DNA of 64,000 nt from Clostridia bacterium (GCA_900769875.1 CAAGII010000084.1:1-64000); one strand, 5' to 3'. Positions 26,940-35,068 are shown, counted from the stretch's first letter. Program-made: numbers and translations. The notes: generated by a model not told the origin, from the sequence alone.

Positions 26940-28538
26940 ATGCTTCGGATCGCCAATCTGAACCTCCCACTGGACTATACCGACGATACCCTGCGAAGCG
27001 CAGCGGCAAAGAAGCTCAGACTGCCTGCGGACGCAATTCGTTCTCTGACACTGACGCGCAAGTCGGTCGATGCTCGCGACAAAAGCGACGTCCATTTCGT
27101 GCTGACAGTTGAGGTGCAGGTTGATCGTGAGGATCAAGTGCTCAAGCGACTCAAGCCCGGTGTAGCCGAGCGCCTTCATCCATCTCCTCCAAGCCCTGTT
27201 CGCAGGCACGCATTCGCGCTCAGACCGGTCATCGTCGGCGCAGGGCCTGCGGGTCTGTTTGCTGCGCTTACCCTCGCACGATCCGGCGCACAGCCCATAC
27301 TGCTTGAGCGCGGTAAAGCGGTGGATGAAAGAGAGCAGGATGTGGCCGCCATGCAGAAGGACGGCCGGCTTGATCCCGACAGCAATGTACAATTTGGCGA
27401 GGGCGGCGCCGGCGCGTTCTCTGACGGCAAGCTGACCACAGGCATCAAATCCCCAGCGATCAAAACAGTTCTGGAGACCTTTGTCCGCCACGGCGCGCCT
27501 GATGAGATTCTGTATCTGCACAAGCCGCATATCGGAACCGATAAGCTCAAGGGTGTGGTTGCCTCCATCCGCAATGAAATCATCGCGCTTGGCGGCGAGG
27601 TGCGCTTTGGCGCGCGCATGACCCGCCTTCTGCTCCGCGACTCCTTTGTGGAAGGCGTTGTATACCAGCAGAACGGGGATGAGCATACCCTTCTGACCGA
27701 TACTGTGCTGCTTTGTATCGGTCACAGCGCGCGTGACACAGTGCAGACGCTGTTCCAGCAGGGCGTGAGAATGATCCAGAAGCCGTTCGCAATCGGGGTA
27801 CGCATTGAGCATCCTCAGGCTATGATTGATCGTGCGCAGTACGGCAGATTCGCGGGTCATCCTGCGCTACGGGCTGCTGATTACAAGCTTGCCGTCCACA
27901 CGCCCGACGGGCGCGGCTGCTATACATTCTGCATGTGTCCGGGCGGCGAAGTGATCTGCGCGGCCAGTCAGCCCGACGGTCTTGCCGTAAACGGCATGAG
28001 CTACCATGCCCGCGATGGTGTGAATGCAAACGCTGCTTTGCTGGTAGGCATCAGACCCGATGACTTTCAGGACGATCATCCGCTTGCGGGCTTTGCCATG
28101 CAGCGAGCCATCGAAAAAAGAGCCTTCAGCGCTGGTGGAGGCGGCTATCGCGCGCCAGTGCAGCGCGTGGAGGATCTGCTTGCGGGACGTGCCTCCACGC
28201 ATCTTGGCGTGGTCAAGCCCACCTTTCTCCCCGGCGTAACGCCTGCTGACCTGCGCTCCTGCCTTCCGGAGTACGTCATCGAGGATCTCCGCTTCGGGAT
28301 TCGCGCCATGGGGCGGCAGCTGCGAGGCTTTGATCATCCGGACGCGCTGCTCACCGGCGTGGAAACACGGTCATCCTCCCCCATCCGCATGCCCAGAAAT
28401 GACGGCTGCATGGCCGATGGTCTAAACGGCCTGTTTCCCGTAGGTGAAGGCGCGGGCTTTGCCGGCGGTATCGTCAGTGCAGCCGTGGATGGCATTAGCG
28501 CCGCCTGTGCCGCAATGGAAAGGAGTCTGAGCCTGTGA
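26940..28538 (+). CDS. FAD-dependent dehydrogenase, COG2509-type
   Basis: A 532-residue cytosolic flavoprotein. A small ferredoxin-like N-terminal domain (about 1-85) precedes the Rossmann FAD motif VGAGPAGLFAAL (GAGPAG at 100-105), then LLERGK, a GEGGAGAFSDGKL segment typical of this group, and a C-terminal GEGAGFAGGIVSAAVDG that closes the FAD site. Members are widespread and conserved, but the substrate is unknown. It shares the operon with the HAD gene, overlapping it by four bases. Confidence 0.9.
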   Translation: MLRIANLNLPLDYTDDTLRSAAAKKLRLPADAIRSLTLTRKSVDARDKSDVHFVLTVEVQVDREDQVLKRLKPGVAERLHPSPPSPVRRHAFALRPVIVGAGPAGLFAALTLARSGAQPILLERGKAVDEREQDVAAMQKDGRLDPDSNVQFGEGGAGAFSDGKLTTGIKSPAIKTVLETFVRHGAPDEILYLHKPHIGTDKLKGVVASIRNEIIALGGEVRFGARMTRLLLRDSFVEGVVYQQNGDEHTLLTDTVLLCIGHSARDTVQTLFQQGVRMIQKPFAIGVRIEHPQAMIDRAQYGRFAGHPALRAADYKLAVHTPDGRGCYTFCMCPGGEVICAASQPDGLAVNGMSYHARDGVNANAALLVGIRPDDFQDDHPLAGFAMQRAIEKRAFSAGGGGYRAPVQRVEDLLAGRASTHLGVVKPTFLPGVTPADLRSCLPEYVIEDLRFGIRAMGRQLRGFDHPDALLTGVETRSSSPIRMPRNDGCMADGLNGLFPVGEGAGFAGGIVSAAVDGISAACAAMERSLSL

Positions 28539-29185
28539 TTCAAGCAGTTTGCTTCGATATGGACGGCGTACTGGTGGACACGGAGCGTCTGGGCGGTACG
28601 CTGCTTGCCATGGCCGCCCATCTTCCCTCCGATGCGCTTTCTGATTCGCAGTGGCGTTCTCTTTGCGGTACCAGCATGCAGGATACCTGCAACGCCATGG
28701 AGCGCTGGTTTCCCGGTCGGATTGATCGCGAAGCACTGATCGCCGCATGGCCTCGCGTCACGCTGGACTACATCAGAAAGAACGGTTTGCCTGTTAAACC
28801 CGGCGCCGATGAAACGCTGCGCTCGCTCAAAGCAAAGGGGATCGCGCTGGCTCTCTGCACCTCCAATGAACCCGAGGTGGTACAGGAATACCTGAAAACT
28901 GGCGGATGGCATTCGATGTTTGACTTCGTGGTCACTGCGCGCGATATTGTCCATGGCAAGCCTGCGCCGGATATCTATCTGAAGGCAGCGCACCGGATGG
29001 GCGTCACGCCATCCGTATGCGCGGGCGTGGAGGACAGTGTTCATGGCGTTCATGCCGTACATGCCGCTGGCATGTACAGCGTGATGGTGCCGGATATGAT
29101 TCCCTATACGCATCAGCTGTCCCAACAGGTGGATGTTGTGATACCGGATCTGTTTTCGCTGGAGGCTGCTCTTTGCCTGAAATGA
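28535..29185 (+). CDS. HAD-superfamily phosphatase (beta-phosphoglucomutase-like group)
   Basis: A 216-residue hydrolase with all HAD motifs: DMDGVLVD (residues 6-13) with the nucleophile Asp, the ALCTSNEP Ser/Thr motif, the HGKPAPDIY Lys motif and the GVEDSVHGV acidic motif. A helical cap follows motif I. The substrate cannot be read from the sequence; sugar phosphates are usual. The start is GTG at 28535, nine bases after GGAG. It is the last gene of the plus-strand run. Confidence 0.9.
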   Translation: MIQAVCFDMDGVLVDTERLGGTLLAMAAHLPSDALSDSQWRSLCGTSMQDTCNAMERWFPGRIDREALIAAWPRVTLDYIRKNGLPVKPGADETLRSLKAKGIALALCTSNEPEVVQEYLKTGGWHSMFDFVVTARDIVHGKPAPDIYLKAAHRMGVTPSVCAGVEDSVHGVHAVHAAGMYSVMVPDMIPYTHQLSQQVDVVIPDLFSLEAALCLK

Positions 29186-29203
29186 TGATCATTTGTTGTC
29201 TCT

Positions 29204-29236
29204 GCGTCCTGATGCCTGCGGCGTCAGGCGTTTTTT
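29204..29236 (+). terminator. Terminator after the HAD gene
   Basis: Stem CCTGA-GCC/GGC-TCAGG with one mismatch and a 3-base loop, then CG and six T. It lies between convergent transcripts. Confidence 0.85.
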
Positions 29237-29240
29237 ATGC

Positions 29241-29756
29241 TTACTCTGCGTCCGTCTCCGGCTGCGTGCATACGACACGGACACAGGACGGATCAAGCCC
29301 CGCGTGAGCGTCCGCCAGGGTCAGCACAAGCGTGGTTTCCCCCTCTGTAAGTTCTTCCTTCGCTGTGATGATGGTCAGGCAGCCGCTGCTGTAGACCGCA
29401 ACGCACGGCGAAAGGGCAGTCCCCAGCAAAACGCCCTCCATGCTGTTCTGGATGCTTCGCGCCTCCGTCATCTCGATCAGCCGTTCAGCTGCCTTTTGCC
29501 GGATTGCATCCTCCAGCGTCGCATTGTCGTAGAGCGCCTGCAGCGCCGCCATGTCATGCAGCTCTTCCGTGTCGCGCCGTGTGCGATAGCTTTCAACAGG
29601 GTCTGCAGATGCGCCCTTCGCCGTATAGGAAACAGGAATGGTCACCGTGCTGCCCGTGTCTGTTTGCCTGCCCGCGCGCACAGAGGTCACAATCAGCATA
29701 ATGACCAGAAGCCCCAGCATCAACAGATTCCTGTACCTGACCAGCCATGCCGTCAT
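29241..29756 (-). CDS. spoIIIAH: Stage III sporulation protein AH
   Basis: Mother-cell component of the A-Q channel that spans the space between mother cell and forespore. The 171 residues have one N-terminal membrane helix (about 12-28), a linker, and a C-terminal ring-building domain of the YscJ/FliF type (about 75-165, from MAALQALYDNATLEDAIRQK onward). In B. subtilis this domain binds forespore SpoIIQ. The start at 29756 has GGGAGG upstream and overlaps no coding sequence. It is the last gene of the operon. Confidence 0.88.
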   Translation of the reverse strand: MTAWLVRYRNLLMLGLLVIMLIVTSVRAGRQTDTGSTVTIPVSYTAKGASADPVESYRTRRDTEELHDMAALQALYDNATLEDAIRQKAAERLIEMTEARSIQNSMEGVLLGTALSPCVAVYSSGCLTIITAKEELTEGETTLVLTLADAHAGLDPSCVRVVCTQPETDAE

Positions 29757-29757
29757 G

Positions 29758-30102
29758 CTATATCCCCTCCCGTGCGTAGATACCAACAGCATCCGCGTCA
29801 AGATGCAACAGCTTCATCACCGCTTGATGCAGCCGAAGCTGTACCCCCATATCCTTTGCCCCATCCGCGACAACCACAGCCCCGCAGGGCTGCGCGTCGC
29901 TGCCGTCCTTCTGGTAGTAGAGCGCAACCTCCACCCTGCCTGCGCCCTCCATGGCAGAGAGGACACGCGAGATTCTTGCCTCCTCGGAGGTGGCACTTTG
30001 CTCATTTCCAGCCGTCCGCAGCAGCAGGCAGAGCGCGCAGCAAAGCAGGATGACCGCAATCAGCCAGCCGTCGCGCCTGATGAAGGCTGTCAGTTGTTTC
30101 AT
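29758..30102 (-). CDS. spoIIIAG: Stage III sporulation protein AG, short form
   Basis: The 114-residue product has one membrane helix (about 13-30) and a ring-building fold: EEARISRVLSAMEGAGRVEVALYY, GAVVVADGAKD and LRLHQAVMKLLHLDADAVGIY. B. subtilis SpoIIIAG has about 229 residues, with a long insert (the beta-triangle) between the second strand and the GVLVVAxG strand; here that insert is absent. The gene overlaps spoIIIAF by four bases. It keeps the helices and strands of the minimal ring fold, so it looks reduced rather than broken. Confidence 0.85.
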   Translation of the reverse strand: MKQLTAFIRRDGWLIAVILLCCALCLLLRTAGNEQSATSEEARISRVLSAMEGAGRVEVALYYQKDGSDAQPCGAVVVADGAKDMGVQLRLHQAVMKLLHLDADAVGIYAREGI

Positions 30103-30365
30103 GGCTCCATCGCCTCCTGCAGCATTTGCCTTGAGCTTTCTTCCCTCGCTTCAAGCTCTCCAAGCCCGGAGCTTTCCAGGATGCTCGACGGCCGCTCCGC
30201 ATTCCATGGCAAAACCAGCATATCCCGCAGGCACTCCGCCCACATGGCCATCATCATCAACCCCATGGCAAGCAGCACTGTTTTTTTCAGCGAGGTGTCA
30301 GGGAGCAGTGCCGAAAGCGCTGCGCAGCACATGCAAATGCCGGCGAACGCATAAATCAGGGACAT
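30099..30365 (-). CDS. spoIIIAF: Stage III sporulation protein AF, short form
   Basis: The 88-residue product has two membrane helices (about 3-20 and 27-44) with LKKTVLLAMGLMMMAMW, as in the N-terminus of SpoIIIAF. It stops after a short acidic helix. B. subtilis SpoIIIAF has about 206 residues, with a soluble ring-type domain after the helices; that domain is missing here. GGAGG lies six bases before the ATG. Neighbouring gene starts overlap cleanly, so a sequencing frameshift is unlikely. Confidence 0.82.
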   Translation of the reverse strand: MSLIYAFAGICMCCAALSALLPDTSLKKTVLLAMGLMMMAMWAECLRDMLVLPWNAERPSSILESSGLGELEAREESSRQMLQEAMEP

Positions 30366-30378
30366 GAGCTACCTCCGT

Positions 30379-31512
30379 TCATCGCAGCATCACAATCATG
30401 CCGCTGACTGCGATCATCTGAGCGATCAGCATCAGAAACATCGCGCCTGCGCTAAGCTCGATGACAAACAGCAGCATCAGCAGCTCAGAGAAATCGTGGA
30501 TGCAGTCGCCAAGCCCTCCATCGGATACCGGCTGCATCAGCGCCGCGGCAAGCTTGTACAGCACCGCAGCAGCTAGCGTCTGACAAAGCGGGCCAAGGCT
30601 CCAGCTCAGGGTCATCATCAGTCCCGTCACACCAAGCGCGCTTTGCACAAGCAATCCGCTGCCCACGAGCGCATCCACCGTATCAGCGAAAAGCCCACCC
30701 ACGAAAGGAACAAAGTTATCAAGGGCATACTTCGCCGTGCGGATGGTAATGCCATCCACCGCAGCTGCTGACACGCCCCGCGTCACCAGCACGCCAATGA
30801 ACACTGTGAAGCATATGCCCAGCGTCCATGATGCCGCATCCTTCGCCAGCTTTGCGAGACGGTCCAGCCGAATGCCCTTTCCAAGATGGCAAAGCATGGT
30901 CATGACCGCCGCGCAGGCAGTGAGCGGAAGCGTGGCATGCTCCAGAATAGCCGTCACCCCACTGGAAGCCGCAACCACAGCCGGCTGCATCAGCGCCGAG
31001 CCAGACGCGCCGCCCACAGCCGCCATCAGCGTCAGCAGTATGGGGAAAAGCCCCTGCATGCCTTCACTGATGCGCTTCACCGTGTCAGTGCAAAGCTTTG
31101 TATGGTCGCTGATATCCTGCGTCAGAAAGACGCATACCATCAGCCCGCACACCACCTGACCACCATCCGACGCTTTTCCGGGCAGCCTGCCAAGGATGGC
31201 CCACACAAGCGCAGGCGCCATCAGGCGCGTGATGCGCCAGAGGCTTCCGCTCCACGAAGCTGCGAAGCGATTCATGAGCAGACGCATGACTTCATCAAAG
31301 GAGAGGGTGATCTCTCCACGGGCAAGGCTTCGCAGCGTTTCGCGAAAGCCACCAGTTGATGTGAAGGGATCATCCTCGCTGAGCAGGCTTTCGAGTGACG
31401 CTGCATCCAGTGTATCAATCACCTGATCGATCGCCGCGCCCAGTCCCTCGCCAAGGGCGCAGCACGGCAACAGGATCAGCATCGACGCAAGAAGAACCGC
31501 TGCGCATCTCAT
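30379..31512 (-). CDS. spoIIIAE: Stage III sporulation protein AE
   Basis: Large polytopic membrane protein of the A-Q channel in the mother-cell-derived membrane. The 377-residue product starts MRCAAVLLASMLIL (signal-like helix) and has about seven further hydrophobic segments, with the conserved stretches PALVWAILGRL, GGASGSALMQPA and DNFVPFVGGLFADTVDA. The ATG at 31512 overlaps the spoIIIAD stop by four bases, which fixes the start. Confidence 0.93.
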   Translation of the reverse strand: MRCAAVLLASMLILLPCCALGEGLGAAIDQVIDTLDAASLESLLSEDDPFTSTGGFRETLRSLARGEITLSFDEVMRLLMNRFAASWSGSLWRITRLMAPALVWAILGRLPGKASDGGQVVCGLMVCVFLTQDISDHTKLCTDTVKRISEGMQGLFPILLTLMAAVGGASGSALMQPAVVAASSGVTAILEHATLPLTACAAVMTMLCHLGKGIRLDRLAKLAKDAASWTLGICFTVFIGVLVTRGVSAAAVDGITIRTAKYALDNFVPFVGGLFADTVDALVGSGLLVQSALGVTGLMMTLSWSLGPLCQTLAAAVLYKLAAALMQPVSDGGLGDCIHDFSELLMLLFVIELSAGAMFLMLIAQMIAVSGMIVMLR

Positions 31513-31895
31513 GGCGCAAGGGACAGAATCTGCCGCAGCAGCGTCTGCATTGCCGGAAGCGCAAGCGTGAGTATCATCACCCGTCCGGCCAGCTCTGTTT
31601 TCATGGCAAGCCCCTGTTCGCCCGCGTCCCTGCAGGTCTGGGCTGCAAAGTCCATCAGCAGGCTCACTCCGGTGATTTTCAGCAGCTGCGACAGATAGAC
31701 GGGCTTGACTCCGCTTTGCTGCGAAAGCGAAACAACGCCTTCCATGATCTGTTTTAGTCCTGGAAGCAGCATCAGCAGCAGAAGCGCACCGGCGCATACC
31801 GCACAGGCAATCCCTGCCTCCGGCTTGATTTGGCGCAGCATCAGCAGCAAAAGCGCCGAGGCTATGGCAAAGCCAGCCATTTTCATTGCATCCAT
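31509..31895 (-). CDS. spoIIIAD: Stage III sporulation protein AD
   Basis: 128-residue membrane protein with about four helices and the family stretches LRQIKPEAG, YLSQLLKITG, MDFAAQTCRDAGE and KTELAGRVMIL. GGAGGG lies five bases before the ATG. It follows spoIIIAC by 16 bases. Confidence 0.95.
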   Translation of the reverse strand: MDAMKMAGFAIASALLLLMLRQIKPEAGIACAVCAGALLLLMLLPGLKQIMEGVVSLSQQSGVKPVYLSQLLKITGVSLLMDFAAQTCRDAGEQGLAMKTELAGRVMILTLALPAMQTLLRQILSLAP

Positions 31896-31911
31896 GGCGT
31901 CCCTCCAAGGA

Positions 31912-32109
31912 TCAATAGAGCTGGAATATGCTTTGCACCTGCGTAAACAGGCGGCTCACCACATCAACAACCATGAGCAGGGCAACTGCGCAGCCCGCAA
32001 TGGCGGCAAGGCTTGCAAGCTCATCGCGGCCGGCCTGTTTGAGCACAGTTGATACCGCCCATGTCATCATGCCTACACCGGCAATGCGAAGCAGCAGATC
32101 AATGCCCAT
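31912..32109 (-). CDS. spoIIIAC: Stage III sporulation protein AC
   Basis: 65-residue protein with two membrane helices and the typical GIDLLLRIAGVGMM start and QAGRDELASLAAIAG loop. It resembles the first half of spoIIIAD. The length is normal for the family. Confidence 0.95.
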   Translation of the reverse strand: MGIDLLLRIAGVGMMTWAVSTVLKQAGRDELASLAAIAGCAVALLMVVDVVSRLFTQVQSIFQLY

Positions 32110-32121
32110 GTTCTCTCCTTG

Positions 32122-32607
32122 CTACAGCAGCATCAGCATCAGGCTTGCGCCGATTGTCCAGCCAAGGCTCGTCCACATTTTTGCATCCACCGCCGCCTTT
32201 GGCGCGACGGACGCGTACATCAGGCTAATTTCATCGGCAGCCTGCGTGGCTGCCAGCGAACGCTCCGCCGCGCTTCCGGCGCTGATTCTGCGCAGGCATC
32301 GCGTGACAATGTCCGCTTCCGGGACACGCTCAGGCTGGTAAAGCGCATCCAGCGATGCAAGCGGCTGCATCCGCTGGAGCCTTGCGATCCGCCTGAGCTG
32401 TTCATCGGGAGACTGGGCAGTGGTCGCGACATGCTCAAGGCAGGCCGGAAGCGGATATTCCCCCTGCCCCAGCAGCAGCGACAGATGCCGCAGCAGCTCC
32501 TCCCAGCGCTTGAGAGAAGCAGCCTGCCTGCGCAGCACGGCACCATAGCGCGAACCTGCCACCCCGCAGCAAAGCCCAGCGATCAATGCCGGTATCACGC
32601 TCGTCAC
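32122..32607 (-). CDS. spoIIIAB: Stage III sporulation protein AB
   Basis: 161-residue membrane protein with terminal helices and a soluble helical middle. It resembles GspF/type IV pilus inner-membrane proteins, with LKRWEELLRHLSLLLGQG and a C-terminal hydrophobic end. The start is GTG at 32607, overlapping the stop of spoIIIAA by four bases. Confidence 0.9.
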   Translation of the reverse strand: MTSVIPALIAGLCCGVAGSRYGAVLRRQAASLKRWEELLRHLSLLLGQGEYPLPACLEHVATTAQSPDEQLRRIARLQRMQPLASLDALYQPERVPEADIVTRCLRRISAGSAAERSLAATQAADEISLMYASVAPKAAVDAKMWTSLGWTIGASLMLMLL

Positions 32608-33506
32608 AGGCTCTTCACCGGGCTTCCTGTGCGGTCGTACACACACTGGATTTGTCCTCCGCCATCCGGATGCAGCAGCACGAACCAGTCAAAGCACCTG
32701 CTCGCCATGAGCGACGCCATGGACGATCTTCCTGCCAGCTCATGCAGGGAAGAAGCATGCACAGAAGCCATCACCGCCACACCACAGGCGATCGCCTCCC
32801 GTACAGCCGCCGCGTCCCCTGAGCCTCCCAGCTCGTCGGTGACGATAACCTGCGCCGACATGGACCGAACCAGCCATGGCACGGCATACTCGCGCGGACA
32901 GCCATCCAGCACGTCAGTCCATTCCCCCACATCAAGCTGCGGCACGCCATCCACACTGGCAGCAAGTTCACCACGTTCATCAATCATCGCGACCTGACAT
33001 GGTTTCGCGCCCGAGCCGAGCTGTCTTGCAAGGTCGCGCAGCATGGTGGTTTTGCCTGACCCCGGCGCGCCAATGATCAGCATGGAATTGACTCTGTCAT
33101 GGTGGAAGGCAAAGCCCATCAGCCCGTCAGCACATCCCGGCCATGACGACGCAATACGGATGCACAGACTGCCAATCTTTCGCAGCTCCGGTTTCAGGCC
33201 ATGCATGCACACATGCCCGCTCAGTCCCATGCGATGCCCGCCCCGCAGCGTCACATAGCCTTCGCGTGTTTCCTCGCTGTGGGTGTACAGGCCATGATCG
33301 CATAACGCCTCCGCAAGCAGCGCAACCTCGTGGCTGTCCGGCCGCCATTTAAGCGCTGTCATCCTGTTTGCCGTGCAGAAAACCACCGGTTTGTCCGCGC
33401 GGATGCGGATTTCCCGCAGCTCACCCGGATAAAGCAGCTCCATCTCCGTGCATACTTCCTCGGGAAAACAGGGCGAAAGGAATTCCTTGGTCGCCTGCCA
33501 GTCCAT
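32604..33506 (-). CDS. spoIIIAA: Stage III sporulation protein AA, ATPase
   Basis: Secretion-type AAA ATPase that powers the A-Q channel, in the mother cell. The 300 residues show an N-terminal domain with RLRADKPV-like REIRIRADKPVVF, then Walker A GAPGSGKTTMLRDLAR, Walker B region VAMIDERGE, and QVIVTDELGGSGDA. The ATG at 33506 has GGAGG eight bases upstream. It starts 16 bases after the L,D-transpeptidase gene, in the same direction. Confidence 0.95.
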   Translation of the reverse strand: MDWQATKEFLSPCFPEEVCTEMELLYPGELREIRIRADKPVVFCTANRMTALKWRPDSHEVALLAEALCDHGLYTHSEETREGYVTLRGGHRMGLSGHVCMHGLKPELRKIGSLCIRIASSWPGCADGLMGFAFHHDRVNSMLIIGAPGSGKTTMLRDLARQLGSGAKPCQVAMIDERGELAASVDGVPQLDVGEWTDVLDGCPREYAVPWLVRSMSAQVIVTDELGGSGDAAAVREAIACGVAVMASVHASSLHELAGRSSMASLMASRCFDWFVLLHPDGGGQIQCVYDRTGSPVKSL

Positions 33507-33522
33507 GCCATCCACCTCCCCG

Positions 33523-34173
33523 TTATTCAAATGCGGATAATCCGAGCGCGCCATACACAGACCAATCCACTGTATTACCGTCAGGAAGACCTGCATCCCT
33601 TCTGGCCCTGCGCACCGATTGCTGCGTGGCTGCGCCATATCGGCCATCCGCACGTCCATCATAGTAGCCAAGCGCTTTCAGCCGTCTCTGAAGGGCGCGT
33701 ACATGGCTGCCCGTATCACCATCCCGAATGGTTTTCAGACCCCAGCCCCATTCGCCGTACGGACCGCTGAAAATGACCACTGTGGTACCATTGGGCACGA
33801 GCGAGTATAGCTCCTCCGCATCCTTCACATACATACGGATACAGCCGTGGCTTGCGCTTGTCCCGATACTGGACGGTTTGTCTGTGCCATGAATGCCATA
33901 CTGTCCCCACGGCACGCTCAGTCCCAGAAAGCATGTGCCGAAACCGCACATATCGCCGTGGAACCTGCTGTTGATTGTAAACACCCCGAGCGGTGTGGGC
34001 GTGTCCCGCTTGCCTGTTGCAACGGCATAGCGGCGGATCAGTTCGCCGTCACGCCAGAGATAGAGCTGCTTTGCGTCCACGTCCACATCAATCTCGTAAT
34101 GTGGCGCCCGCGCCGGCGCTGATGCGACCACGGTCAGTATCATGGCAAGCAGCAATACGGCACCCCTGCGCAA
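33523..34173 (-). CDS. L,D-transpeptidase (YkuD) with a peptidoglycan-binding domain
   Basis: Exported enzyme that makes 3-3 cross-links in peptidoglycan. The 216-residue product has a signal peptide (RRGAVLLLAMIL, cleavage after ARA), a YkuD domain (about 25-145) with the catalytic motif HGTDKPSS and SHGCIRM (Cys nucleophile), and a C-terminal PG_binding_1 domain (about 150-205) with VRALQRRLKALGYYDG. The TTG at 34173 is chosen because GGAGG lies eight bases upstream; a GTG at 34182 overlaps that site. It leads the spoIIIA operon and is preceded by a SigE-like promoter. I infer it is made during sporulation and acts on cortex or germ-cell wall. Confidence 0.9.
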   Translation of the reverse strand: MRRGAVLLLAMILTVVASAPARAPHYEIDVDVDAKQLYLWRDGELIRRYAVATGKRDTPTPLGVFTINSRFHGDMCGFGTCFLGLSVPWGQYGIHGTDKPSSIGTSASHGCIRMYVKDAEELYSLVPNGTTVVIFSGPYGEWGWGLKTIRDGDTGSHVRALQRRLKALGYYDGRADGRYGAATQQSVRRARRDAGLPDGNTVDWSVYGALGLSAFE

Positions 34174-34202
34174 GCCCTCCACCTCCCGTCATCCCATGGT
34201 GA

Positions 34203-34231
34203 TATGTATGCGTGCCGGCTTGACCTCATGA
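34203..34231 (-). promoter_or_regulatory. Candidate SigE promoter of the L,D-transpeptidase/spoIIIA operon
   Basis: On the minus strand TCATGAG (34231-34225), 14 bases, then CATACATA (34210-34203). This resembles the mother-cell SigE pattern (TCATATT, about 14 bases, CATACAnT). No SigA-type pair is seen in this gap. Confidence 0.45.
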
Positions 34232-34289
34232 CTCCGCCGCTTCGGCGCATTCACTTCGCCCAGATCATTGAAAAATTTTCTTAAAGCTA

Positions 34290-34317
34290 TTGACAAACTG
34301 CTGAAAAGGGATATAAT
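34290..34317 (+). promoter_or_regulatory. Promoter of tRNA-Lys
   Basis: Perfect TTGACA (34290-34295) and TATAAT (34312-34317) with a 16-base spacer, 23 bases before the tRNA. Confidence 0.88.
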
Positions 34318-34340
34318 ATAGAGCGTTGCCTGACAGATGA

Positions 34341-34416
34341 GCACCATTAGCTCAGTTGGTAGAGCACCTGACTCTTAATCAGGGTGTCTAGGGTTCGAGT
34401 CCCTAATGGTGTACCA
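34341..34416 (+). tRNA. tRNA-Lys (CTT)
   Basis: 76 bases with acceptor stem GCACCAT/ATGGTGT (G-T at the first pair), AGCTCAGTTGGTAGAGC D-arm, anticodon stem CCTGA/TCAGG with loop CTCTTAA (anticodon CTT, codon AAG), GGTTCGAGTCC T-arm and an encoded CCA end. Confidence 0.96.
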
Positions 34417-34422
34417 AAAAAA

Positions 34423-34465
34423 GAACCGAACGTCATTCCTTCGTGGAATGTGTTCGGTTCTTTTT
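34423..34465 (+). terminator. Terminator of tRNA-Lys
   Basis: Nine-base-pair stem GAACCGAAC/GTTCGGTTC with an inner stem ATTCC/GGAAT, then TTTTT. Confidence 0.92.
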
Positions 34466-34500
34466 ATCACATAACAACCGCATGTGAGGAAATCACGCAA

Positions 34501-34539
34501 CAGGAGGCATCCGTTCATCTGGATGCCTCCTGCGTTTTT
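34501..34539. terminator. Second hairpin terminator, between tRNA-Lys and the ASRT gene
   Basis: Perfect 12-base-pair stem CAGGAGGCATCC/GGATGCCTCCTG with an 8-base loop. On the plus side CG and five T follow. On the minus side the tail is TTGCGTG, so it may also end the convergent ASRT transcript. Confidence 0.75.
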
Positions 34540-34583
34540 CGTATGCCTTCTGTTCTGTCCTGTCTGATCGCTCAAGCGGACAA

Positions 34584-34946
34584 TCAGACGCCATAGGGAA
34601 TCGTAGTCATCAGCGCCATTTCCGGCTGGGATACGTCCATGCGGCTATGCTGCATGACCACAGGTGCATCGCTTTCCACAAGCACCGCGTAGCTCACGCC
34701 ATGAGGAATTTTCTCCCCTGCATCGTTCACCAGCTTGTCAAGACGGATGTGATTGGTGCGCTTTGCGCCGCACACCGCCGTAAAGCCGGTCATGGGATCA
34801 CGATCCTCAAAGAAGATCGTCAGCTTGATATGCGCCTCCGTGTCGGTCACATTCAGGGCGCACACTGCTTCGTGGCTGACAAAATCACCGTTCGCGGTAG
34901 GATTCATATAGCCGTCAGGAATGAGCCAGGTCAGCTTACCAATCAT
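34584..34946 (-). CDS. ASRT-family protein (sensory rhodopsin transducer-like, PF07100)
   Basis: A 120-residue all-beta protein. It matches the Anabaena sensory rhodopsin transducer family along its length: WLIPDGYMNP, GDFVSHEAVCALN, FFEDRDPMTGF, TNHIRLDKL, YAVLVESDAPVVMQHSRMD and LMTTIPYGV. No rhodopsin is present. Members without rhodopsin have been proposed to bind small molecules such as sugars, and here the gene stands divergent from a pectin-sugar operon, which fits that idea. The ATG at 34946 has AAAGGAG eight bases upstream. Confidence 0.87.
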   Translation of the reverse strand: MIGKLTWLIPDGYMNPTANGDFVSHEAVCALNVTDTEAHIKLTIFFEDRDPMTGFTAVCGAKRTNHIRLDKLVNDAGEKIPHGVSYAVLVESDAPVVMQHSRMDVSQPEMALMTTIPYGV

Positions 34947-34977
34947 ACATATCGCTCCTTTGCAGGTTGTTATACAT

Positions 34978-35006
34978 AGTATAGCACGCCGCTTCGCGTT
35001 TTGCAA
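34978..35006 (-). promoter_or_regulatory. Promoter of the ASRT gene
   Basis: Minus strand TTGCAA (35006-35001), 17 bases, TATACT (34983-34978). Confidence 0.65.
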
Positions 35007-35068
35007 TCATCCATGCCCTCAGGATCGCCGGAATCATGAAAGAACACGGTCAATTTCCGCCTTCCCCA

